A program made the translations under genes and the position numbers. 64,000 bases of DNA from Hirudo medicinalis (Eukaryota > Annelida > Clitellata > Hirudinida > Hirudinidae). The stretch spans positions 97,738 through 161,737 of the forward strand of contig MPNW01000236.1 in the NCBI GenBank assembly GCA_011800805.1, given 5' to 3'. A model generated the notes under the pieces. The model saw nothing but the letters and a program-made list of their open reading frames with translations. It did no database searches and was not told the DNA's origin. Positions 25,314 through 39,882 of the stretch are shown here, piece after piece (positions within the stretch are counted from its first letter, which is position 1; the number at the start of each line of letters is the position of its first letter).

Positions 25314-26531
25314 TTAGTTGCCATCATCTGTGAGCTTTATCTGATGCAGGATGTGGTAATATCCGTCGGGGCCCTTTTCCGCTGTCATGGAGCACAGATC
25401 TACTCTATCGGCGATTTCACTGCCAAAGTTTTCCTCTTTGAAAGTCTCGCAAATGTCGGGCAGAAGTGCCTTCAAAGCTGTTGAAACATCAAAATCTCAG
25501 TGAAAATATGTTGATGTTAGAAAAAGATCAGGAGTACAACATTTTCTTAGTGATAATTTCCCTCTCGATAGCTTGAGTATTGTTATGTGGGGAGTGAAAG
25601 GTTTTGAATCAGTGCATTCCAAGCCATTTTCTTTGAATGATTCTTCAAGCTCCTCTAAAAGATAAATTCTGGCTTTAGGAGAGCTGTTTAATACTGCACA
25701 AGTAAAATCTTAGTTCGACCTGCAACACGACTGATCAAATCCAATTGAGGACCCGGAACGACCCTGGCAAACACCACTTCGTTTCGGAAAGACCCAATAC
25801 CAGAGACATCGAGTTTCAATGGCAATGAATTCCTGAAGGCCATTATTTTTCTTTTTGCCTCATCCATGGCCTTTCTGGCACTGAAATATTTGGTTATACT
25901 TTGGTTCATGAGTGGAATGAAAATGGAATTACACTTCTTCTACATGCCAAGGACAAAAGCATTTCAACCTCATAATGTGATCCTCTTCTTTCAAGTTGTA
26001 AACTTTAAGCGTTAAATGTATTGTCGGGACAGAGATCATCAACGACTTTAGCTTGGGTTCTTTCTCTGCCATTTTGCTTTGTATTTCGATAAACCTCACT
26101 TTTATCTATAACACAGAACCACCGGTAACGTCTTCTTTGTACATTTTATAAACCTCACCTGCTCGTTCAAAATAGGAATAGACAGAAAGCAGTTTGGAGG
26201 CTCTTTAGTCCCTTCCTTAATTTTATTTTTACAAGTCATCTTTTTCCTCGTTGATGCTTCTTTGCTACATTCCTTGTCAAGTTCATTTTCGTCCTTAGTA
26301 TTTAGTTTAAGTTTTACTTATTTTTCGATCAACATCGTTAAAGCTACATTTTACTTGTTCGCTACGGGACGCATCCGTATTAGCAAAACCAGAAAATTCC
26401 TGCAAAAATTCCTCTGATGAATCGACTTTCAACATTTTGGCTTTTGACATGCCCTTAAATCCAGAGTTTCGTCGCCCAACATGAAGACCGTTACGCCCAA
26501 CAGCGAGTAAAATAATGGCTGACTTAATCAT
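25314..26531 (-). CDS. AKAP7: AKAP7-like 2H phosphoesterase-domain protein
   Basis: Likely exons are 26531-26355, 26293-26159, 26105-25969, 25880-25720, 25672-25541 and 25477-25314, about 301 residues; the last intron may instead end at 25496. The domain begins NCFLSIPILNEQ, matching AKAP7 NYFLSIPITNKE. Both 2H phosphoesterase motifs are present: first IHLTL, second PHITIL. Other family blocks are GIGSFRNEVVFARV, RVDLCSM and GYYHILHQIKL. Vertebrate AKAP7 long forms bind cyclic-AMP-dependent kinase subunits through a C-terminal helix. This protein stops about eight residues after the domain (KLTDDGN*), so that anchoring region is absent, as expected of an enzymatic-only version (2',5'-phosphodiesterase activity is known for the AKAP7 central domain). 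The N-terminus is hydrophobic then basic, possibly a targeting sequence. The exon 1 donor is the least certain. Confidence 0.82.
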
Positions 26532-31401
<4,870 letters not shown>

Positions 31402-32437
31402 GTGGCTAATTGTTGAACTGTTACTATGATTATGTGCGGATCTTACGTTCTCTAATTGTAATATTATGGCTAGGGATTATTTCTTGATAATAAAACTTTA
31501 TCAACTGTGATATTGTTAGCACTTTATGGGCTGAGTTCAATGATGTTGGTATTTAAAGTTAATCACCGACTGGAAATTAATGATAGTTATTAAGGCACAT
31601 AAAACAATAAAAGAAGACCCAGGTGAAAGCATATAGCAACGTCGAATATTGCCCAAGGTGGCTAAATTGCTCCTGTTTAGGTACTTCATGGTCTCTCGCT
31701 TGGGATTTACCTAACGGTCCCTTCCTTTTATTTAAATAAACTTTAGAAATGGAAATGCGTAGCGTGAAAATAATAAAGAAACGTCGTCAGCTACTTCGGG
31801 GATAACGTAGGAATTGCAGAATGTTTACCACAGCAATCAGCGCCGATTTTAATCCTGTGGCTCTCCCTTCCCCCTTGAAAAGCAAATTAAAAATATTTCT
31901 TTGGTTTTTGGAGGCCCCCTCTCCTGCAGTGTGCAGTGGCACATCCCGACTATGCCTAAATTCGACTGACAGCTACACAATGCAAATGAAGATAAGAACA
32001 AATATATTTTAAATATCATAACAGTTGAGTGTTTTATTTTTGATATCATTAGTTAAAACTTGATAATTGTTTACGAGCTGATAATCTGAAGTTCGTTATT
32101 TTAATTTTTTTTCTTTTGAGTTGTACTGCTTTCATCCAACTAAGTTAAACCTTCAATTTCAATTTTAAAATCATTATTTAGTCAAGTTAATATAATAATA
32201 TACACCATCAAATAATAACTTTAAGAATACCATTGAAAAATATTTTAGTAAAGTTGTTTAAAACTTTACAACATTTTATTTACATTTTAAATTTAATTTT
32301 AATATTTTAATAATTATATTGCAGATGCAAGTTTGTTTATTTTTGGCTTACCGGCAATTTGCTTATTCACGGCGCTGAGAAAAGCGAACTGGATTACTCT
32401 GCTACCGCTCAATAAAAGCATATTTTAAAATCGTAAA
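31402..32437. other. SRP54-PSMA3 spacer
   Basis: It contains the SRP54 3' UTR and the PSMA3 promoter. A short frame at 31821-32012 has no support. AT-rich towards the right; nothing else is seen. Confidence 0.6.
31489..31494 (+). terminator. SRP54 polyadenylation signal
   Basis: AATAAA lies 88 bases after the SRP54 stop codon, at the expected place for cleavage near 31510. Confidence 0.6.
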
Positions 32438-33974
32438 ATGAGTTCTATTGGAACCGGGGTGAGTTTTTCATATTTAAAACATAGTTTTCGCTTATTATCG
32501 TTCAAATCAGGCATCAATCGTTGCTTCTTATTTCAGTATGATTTGTCCGCATCACAATTCTCCCCTGATGGAAAAGTTTTCCAGGTGGAGTATGCCCAAA
32601 AAGCAGTTGAGATAAGCGGGTAAGTAATCTAATTTACCAAACGATGTTTATATTTTATATTGGAAGTTGATCAATTTTAATGTAAATTGAAGAACGGCAG
32701 TTGGCATTCGTGGAAAGGATGGAGTAGTTTTTGGAGTGGAGAAGTTAATCCAATCTAAACTGTATGAAAAGGGAGCCAACAAAAGAGTATTCCATATTGA
32801 CGAGCATATTGGCATGGTATTTTGGCTTAGTGATGTGGACAATTTCAGAAATAGTGCTGAACTTTTGCTTCATGGTATTTTCAGGCTGTTGCTGGTCTGT
32901 TGGCTGATGCCAGACAAATAGTAGATATTGCCAAGCAGGAGGCTGCCAATTATAGATCTAATTATGGAAGCCCTATACCTTGCAGGGTGAGTGGTAAATT
33001 ATTTTAACTCAAGCAAAGTTGGTGTATAGTTGAGGTTGTTTGTTCAAATTTTAAGGTACTGGCAGACAGGGTTGCAATGTACATGCATGCTTACACCTTG
33101 TACAGTTTTGTTCGTCCTTTCGGATGCTCTGTTTTGTTGAGTGGCTTTGAAGATGGCCAGCCTCAGTTGTTTTCCATTGATCCATCTGGCGTTTGTTTTG
33201 TAAGTAGCTTTTTTTAAATCCTCTTCTAAGATATCTGTCTTAGTGTAATGCTATTGAGTGACAAGTTTCACATGTTTTCAGGGGTACCGTGGTTGCACCA
33301 TTGGCAAGGCCAAGCAGGCAGCTAAAACTGAGATAGAAAAAGTGAAGGTAATTCCCTAGTTTTCAATTTCATTATGTTAAAAAAGCTGCTTGGTTGTAAT
33401 ATTCTTAAACTTTGACCTCAGATTTCAAATTATTACTGTGGAATTTTTTTAAAATTTCTTTTACTTCTTAAAGATGGCTGACATGACAATGAGGGAATTG
33501 GTCAAAGAGGTTGCAAAGATGTGCGTATTCTGAATTCGTAGACATACTTCCCTTTTATCTATAAATTGTATAACTTGCACCTCATTACTGCAATTAAATG
33601 ACAAAAGAGGCTTGTCAACGTCATCCCTAGTCAATTCACTACCTTATATATTCAGAATCCATGTGGTCCATGATGAGCTGAAGGATAAGACTTTCGAACT
33701 GGAGATGAGTTGGATAGGAAAAGGTTGCCGAATCAGTCTCACTAATTATGCCCCTTAAATGATTGACCAATCCTAACAATGTTATAACGATTACAGAGAC
33801 CAATGGTCAGCATGAGTTCGTGCCTGAAGACGTCCTTCAAGAAGCAATCACTTATGCCAAGGTAGGCCTCGAACCACTTTCCCCTTTGCAGCTAGGATGT
33901 GACGATGTTTGATATTTTAATATTTACTGTTTCAGTCATCATTGCAAGACTCAGACTCTGAGGAGGAGATGTAA
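32438..33974 (+). CDS. PSMA3: Proteasome subunit alpha type-3
   Basis: Ten exons: 32438-32458, 32537-32619, 32693-32816, 32885-32986, 33056-33199, 33282-33347, 33474-33520, 33656-33723, 33797-33861 and 33936-33974, total 252 residues (human 255). MSSIGTGYDLSAS followed by [13 protein letters not shown] is the alpha-subunit N-terminal signature that gates the 20S core. [16 protein letters not shown] and RPFGCS are typical of alpha-3. The C-terminus is acidic (DSDSEEEM), as in PSMA3, where it serves in partner binding. All junctions are GT-AG and all phases agree. An AATAAA follows at 34046. Confidence 0.97.
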
Positions 33975-34045
33975 CAGATGGAAAAGCTCAGCAAGGAGGC
34001 AATTAATTTCATAAAAACTCACAACATACATTTGGTTTATTCTGT

Positions 34046-34051
34046 AATAAA
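34046..34051 (+). terminator. PSMA3 polyadenylation signal
   Basis: AATAAA lies 71 bases after the PSMA3 stop codon. Confidence 0.6.
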
Positions 34052-34417
34052 GACAGTTTCAAGGTTTTCCGAGGTGTTTTATTCGGGCATTCAAATGATT
34101 CAAGACAAGATGTCATGATAAGAAAATGAAATATATAGCTTATGTACAAATTTAGTTCTACGATTGGGCCAGTAAAGGTAACAATTGAAAATGGTTTCAC
34201 ACTTCAAAAATTGTCAGGCTGAAAATTAAATAGCAACTCCACCTAAACATCCAATGATTAAATAATTTATGGTGTAAAGTAATAATGTCGGCCGATCATG
34301 TGTTGTTGAGGATTAGTGAGCAGCGGTGTGGCATGCAGATGACGTTATTTAACACACTCGGGGCGTGAGATGCGTGCACGACGGCAATCGACTTCGTCTA
34401 AGGTCCATCTAGAAAGT

Positions 34418-34671
34418 CTAAAATCCAAAACTTATTGAGTGAGATTCGTGCGGAAATTGTCCGACTTGAACGAATTCGCGGGCCCCGGAGCCCGTTAATA
34501 CTTGCAAGAAGTCGACTAAGGTGCAGCATTGCTAAGCGGGTGAAAAACCTAGACGATCAGAAAATATATATAGAACGTAATTTAGCCGATAACCCTTTGG
34601 TGGTACGCATCACCAATCACAAAAACGTGACAAAAATAAGAAAAATTCGAGTCTATGAAATGCTCTCGTGA
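34418..34671 (+). CDS. Unrecognised open stretch, possible exon
   Basis: About 85 codons are open to a TGA at 34669, rich in Arg, Lys, Ile and Leu (ERIRGPRSPLILARSRLR, then KIRKIRVYEML). There is no ATG near its beginning, so it is either a 3' exon of something unseen or a relic. It has higher CpG content than its AT-rich neighbours. No family is recognised. It could be a decayed transposon fragment. Confidence 0.2.
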
Positions 34672-34814
34672 TTCGATCGAAGTGGAGAAGCTGAACAGGT
34701 TTTAGATTCACAGGTAAAGCTGTCGGGATAAACGGACGTCCGGCATGGTGTCGATGATATAGATGAATGACGTGATGCTAGGTGGATGTCGCACTCTGTC
34801 AGAAGATTGGCCGA

Positions 34815-36200
34815 CTATACATCCACTACCATCTTCTTGTGCACTTCCAATCCTCCAACCATCTGAAACATCAGGACATGTTCAACTGACATAATTTTCT
34901 TGACAATAGTTTGTTTATTATTTAATTGGCATAATTTAATTACTGATCATCATTCAGATAGAGTATACAATTTTGATAGATACTGACAACCTAGAATAGA
35001 TATCCAAGTTGAATAAATGTTGGTAAGTAATAACGATGTTATTGGCATTTCTCAAACACTAGTCTTTTGTAAAAAATTAGCAAGCCATAACATCAGGACT
35101 CATAATAGCAATTCCAAATTGAAGACTCACTGCACAAAATTCCTCATATGAGATCTTTCCATCACCATCTTTGTCAGAGTAGATGATAGTTTTGTCAACT
35201 ATCTGCTGCAGTTGTCCATCCTTCAAGTTACTGCCAACCATCATCTTCAGGACCTGGAATAGCTCACCATTTGAGATGTATCCATCCCTGTCTATGTCGT
35301 AAATCTTGAACGCAACTGGGAAAATTTTTTTAGAAATTTATTTTTGTACTTATGATAAAGCCCTAAGTGCTCTTTTAGAATTTTAAGCATCCCTTAGCTA
35401 AAAAACACAATATAAATTTACCATTTTAATGTAATAAATCACATTTTAGAGCAAGAATAAAAATAATAGAGGATGTTATAATAACATAATAATTACACTG
35501 TAGCTTTGCATCCTTATCTCCCTTGACACTGAATTGGGATATGCCATCAATAAATTCTGTGAATAAATAGGTAAATGATCAACACAGCAAATGCTTGCAT
35601 TATATAATTCAAATAAATATCTTTGATATATGAGATACATGCATCTTAAAGATATTCATACATTCATAACAAAACTTTGACTGGTCAATGGAAAACCTGG
35701 GAAACCTTGCTTCATCAATGATATTTCAGGTTGTTTTACATTGCATATAAGGGATTATTCAAATTAGCTGCATAACATCATTACTTAAAACATATAATAA
35801 AAATATCTGCATGGTTCTGAAACAGACCTTTAAAATCCACTTCGCCATTACCATCCGTGTCAAAGATGTCTATGACGCGTTGGACTAGAGGATTCTGTTG
35901 CAACTCGGGCAACGACATAAACTCATCAACACTCAGAGATCCAGACTTGTCCAAGTCCAGTTTCTTAAATCTTTTTCCAAGGCGTTTTATTTCTTCAATG
36001 TCGACTTTACAAACACATAAATATTACATTATGAAATTCATTGCTAGCCATCCATCGCTGTAGACACTTACAGGTTGAGCATAGTTCCATTGGAAGTGAA
36101 GCGTCGTTTCCCTGAAAACGAAAACATTTGATTCGAGTTAAATGTCAAATCAATATACATATAGAGATCCAAAATTAAAAACACAATAGCACACTACCAT
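34815..36200 (-). CDS. PPP3R1: Calcineurin subunit B (EF-hand regulatory subunit)
   Basis: Six exons, 36200-36198, 36111-36072, 36004-35828, 35556-35497, 35315-35131 and 34862-34815, total 170 residues, exactly the family length. The first coding exon is only the ATG (ATG|gtagtg). Exon 2 begins with Gly ([11 protein letters not shown]), keeping the N-myristoylation signal. Four EF-hands are visible: [36 protein letters not shown] and [12 protein letters not shown]. The C-terminus HKKMVVDV is invariant in calcineurin B. It binds Ca2+ and activates the calcineurin A phosphatase. It is read divergently from the C8orf76-like gene. Confidence 0.97.
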
Positions 36201-36604
36201 CTTGTCCAATATAAGATCCCAGCGATAGAATACAGACGTCAAGAATCAGAACTTGAATCCTACTGATGTGTAGATGGCGAACTATTTTAGGTGCATCATC
36301 AAACCATGAACAAAATTATAGACAAATGATAATTGTCGGTGATAAGTTATTTAATGTAAACGATATATTTACTTATTTAGTTAAAACAGTATTTTAAATA
36401 CAAATCAACTTTCTGCAATTGATTCTTTTTTTAATGCCTAAGATATATATATATATATATATATTGAAATAATTCATAATTTAAAAAAAATATTAAGCAA
36501 TATTTAGAAATTCTTCATTGGATTTGATAACATATAATAAACATGTGTTCTGAAATAAATGTGCCTGTGTGCATCGGAGTTACTATACAATTAAAAATAA
36601 CGGA
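36201..36604. promoter_or_regulatory. Divergent calcineurin B/C8orf76-like promoter region
   Basis: 404 bp separate the two start codons. It contains a short (TA)n run at about 36441-36464. No named motif is convincing. Confidence 0.45.
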
Positions 36605-38544
36605 ATGGATGAGGACCTATTTCACTTTGATGATGATATGTTTGATATCAGCGTTCCTGTTAGCCTCCTTCACAAATTGGAATGTACTGAATCTGTCGCA
36701 TTTCAGCCTAAGATTTCAAAGGTTTAGTATTTTCAATTTTTGCATTTTGTTTGAGTCACTGCGCATAATTTTCATAACTTAAGTTAATTTCAGTGGTTCT
36801 TATCAGCTCCATGCCAGCCTTCAGAAAAAGATAATTTTGGAATGACCACCAAGTTTAAGGCAGACTTAGCTTACAAAGAGTCAAGATACGAGGAGGCCAT
36901 ACAGCTTTATAAGATGTTTCAAGGTTTACATTTTTTGTTTGCGTTATTTGTCATGGTAATTGCTTCAGAGATTCGTATTTTTGCACAGAACATGTCAAAG
37001 ATATGAACAACTTGTTATGGAGATCTTCAGAAGAGGACATTGGAAGATGTTACATGAAAATGAATCAGTTTGAAGAAGCCCTCAAGTGTGCCAACAATCT
37101 GGTCCTTAGGGGTGCTACATAGTACTTCAATATATCTGAATATTAGTAACTATTTATTTAATAGCATCTTCCAGTTTAAGATTTTGTAAAGATGTTAAGC
37201 TGATTAGTCAATTCTGTTTATTCCAGGAGTCAACAGCCTCAAACATAGATCATTTGACTTGCTTGTCGAACTTTATGGTGAACATTTATGAGGCATCTCG
37301 GTTCAAAAATTGTTGGTGGAGTTTGTTCTGGACTTTTCTTTTAAAAATGTGACAGCAATTTGCAGATACACTGCATTATTTTTCATTGAACCTGCTAGGA
37401 CATTCACAATTTTATTTAAAAATTACTTTCAGTATTATTGCAATTTCATGTGATAACCAAATGTTTCATTTGTCTCCGATCACGACATTCCTCATTTTGG
37501 TAGCCTATGATAACAAATCATTTGCTGTAATAACCAAACAAATGCTTATGCATCTCATTCCATCATATCTTATTTTGATAGCTTATGATAGCAAATCAGA
37601 CATTTGCCATGAATTTGAGTTATAGATCCTATTATTGTCACTAACGTTGGTGTTTGTAACAGACGACAAGATGGTTCATCTCAAGAAGTTGCTGCTCATC
37701 CATCCGGGCCATTCCTCTTCGTGGCTCAAGCTTGGCCAGTGTATTCTCGATTCATGGATTAGAGACTCTACTTCAACCATTTTGAAGGACTTTGAGGGAC
37801 CTGAAAAGCAGGCTCTGACATGCTTCGCCATTTGCTTGTACGACTTTCAATTATTTTTTTGTGGATTTAATATTATGTCCAAAATGTAGTAAAATCAGAG
37901 TCTATTTGATGTTCCATGTTTTGTAGTCTCTTGGAAAAAAGAAGGATTTGCCATGCATTCATGCCAGAAGTTTCTGCAAGGTTGATGGAAAAAGTAATTT
38001 CATTGGTTTTATTCATTTTTCATTTTGGATTGTAGGAGCTTAGAATTAGCAATGTAACCACATAAATGAAGAGCTACCAAAAGTCTGAATTAACTGCATT
38101 TATGGTCACTGAGAAGTCTCGATTTTTTTAACTGTTCTCATGAGTACCTCCACCCCCCAAAAAACTGGTTAAAATAACATGACAATATCTGTTCACATCC
38201 TAGGCACTCAATCATTTGGAAAGGATTTGCAAGGACAAAGATAAACTCGAATCATTCATGGAGGTCGGAACTCAGTTTATTAATAATCACAGTGCATTAT
38301 CAAATGAACTTATTAACATGTTTAACAGGTGGTAAAGTTAAAGCATTCTTTGTTGACGGATGTTGACAAGCACAGTCTGGTCTCCATTGAGCATTGGTCT
38401 CCAAATAATTATCTCCAGGTAATTTATCTAGGAGGCTTGATTGATCACTTTGGGATTGTCATTATATTTTTGAACCTGTTGCAGATTTTGAAAAGTGATT
38501 TGCAATCGGAGGAGGCTTTCAATCAGAAATGGCTGAACCTGTGA
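36605..38544 (+). CDS. C8orf76: C8orf76-like protein
   Basis: Nine exons: 36605-36721, 36794-36923, 36989-37101, 37227-37311, 37663-37837, 37927-37993, 38204-38263, 38329-38418 and 38485-38544, total 298 residues. Matches to human C8orf76: TKFKADLAYKESRYEEAIQL with [28 protein letters not shown] with TNTDHLTT, KKLLLIHPGHSSSWLKLGQ with QKLISLHPFNPWNWGKLAE, and the ending EEAFNQKWLNL with EEFEDKW. The short helical repeats look TPR-like. Function is not established in the family. The acidic N-terminus (MDEDLFHFDDDMFD) resembles the human one. All splice phases agree. The next gene on the right is convergent. Confidence 0.82.
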
Positions 38545-38676
38545 CTTAACCTCATTGTTTAAATCCTTAGAATTGAAGAATTTGATTGATTTTGTGAAAT
38601 TGTTTTGTACTTCTTTTCGATAAGTTGTGGATTTTGGCAAAGTTCCATTAGGGTTATCTTCGTTGAAAACGCACAT

Positions 38677-39475
38677 CTACAAGCGCTTCAGTGATCGGTC
38701 TGAGTTGTCTCTTGGGCACATCAGAAGCATGGCTGTGAAGATTGGAATGAACATCAACATAAAGTAAATGTTTAAGACCAAGCCAATGAGAAAAAGGAAA
38801 ACGCATAAAATGGTCGGGATGTAGTTGTGTGTATCGGAGTACACCGCCTTTGACAAATTCACCATCGATGGAGCCCGACTGCTTATCTTGTTAAGCAATA
38901 TGCTGGACTTTTTTCTGATTCCTTTCTTTTCTTGAGGCAAGAAAGACGGGGATGAAGTTCTAGTACTTTCCCGGTTAGCTTCCAGATCGCGGTGAAAGGC
39001 GTATTGTGGGAAAGCTTGAGGCGTCCGAAGTCTCTTGTGAGTCATCTGGATTAGGCCTCTGTTCGATCTCAGTCTTGAATTCTACTTCTGGGACTGGTTC
39101 CAAATTAGGTGCATCTCCTGAAGCATCGCCATCCGTGACTTGAGGCAAAATAACTTCGCTGACGGGCGTGTCCTCTTTTGTCGCTTCAGCGTAGATTCCC
39201 GGATCCGGACTAATGACTCTGCTCAGTGGCGACGGAATTTTTTTGGCTGTATATTTGGTGATGCCAAGTCCCCGCTTCTCCCTTTTCTCGATACTCGGAG
39301 ATTTCTTATCGGCATTAACAATGACTAGTTTAATAAATGAACTTCTTTTTGAACTAGATTTCCTGGTAAATTGTGGCTTCTTCTTGTATATTGGCGACTG
39401 CTTTCCATTCGAACACGAGGTTGTACTGGCGTTCCAACGATGTGAAGACTGTCGCCCTTCACAAACTTTGTACAT
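38677..39475 (-). CDS. Unrecognised tail-anchored-like membrane protein, frame broken
   Basis: From ATG 39475 a Ser/Lys-rich frame runs about 150 codons (basic N-third, acidic middle) and stops at 38975. A second frame overlapping at 38977-39045 continues with charged sequence and then one long hydrophobic stretch (ILCVFLFLIGLVLNIYF and on) of about 34 residues near the C-terminus, ending 14 residues later in DRSLKRL. The span is 3n+1 nt, no intron fits the overlap, and the composition is continuous, so this is probably one gene with an indel of one base. The result would be a mostly cytosolic or nuclear protein with a C-terminal membrane hairpin. No family is recognised. It is divergent from TXNL1, 407 bp away. 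Confidence 0.45.
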
Positions 39476-39882
39476 TATTTTGTTTGAGGAAATCTTTAAA
39501 ATGGTCTTCTATGGGCTGATGATTTTAGTGACTCAATAAACTAATAAATTAAGTTGTTAAAAGATCTCTAGCGATGGTGTCTAACTAATCTTTAAACTCT
39601 AACAGATATTTTTGTTTCGAGAAATTGGACAATTACGTTGTTAATGACGTTTCGGCTGATCGTGCGTGAAAGCTTAAAATGTCAATAAATTATAACTTTT
39701 ACATACAATTTTCTAATTTAATATATAAAAATAATATTAAAAATTTATTTGGATTTCTATTCATAAACTTTTGGGAGCGCTTTAGAAATTCGGCTATTCT
39801 ATTCATCGTCATATTTACTCTGGTTTGTTTCATTCACTAGTCATCGCTCTCGCGAAGATAGGCCTCCCCTTGTCTTGCAAAA
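39476..39882. promoter_or_regulatory. Divergent spacer before TXNL1
   Basis: 407 bp lie between the membrane-protein start and the TXNL1 start, presumably holding both promoters. No clear core element. Confidence 0.4.

Larger units (their letters stand above)
33975..34814. other. Convergent spacer between PSMA3 and calcineurin B
   Basis: Mostly 3' UTR of the two genes. An 85-codon open stretch (about 34418-34671, plus) is described separately. Confidence 0.55.
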
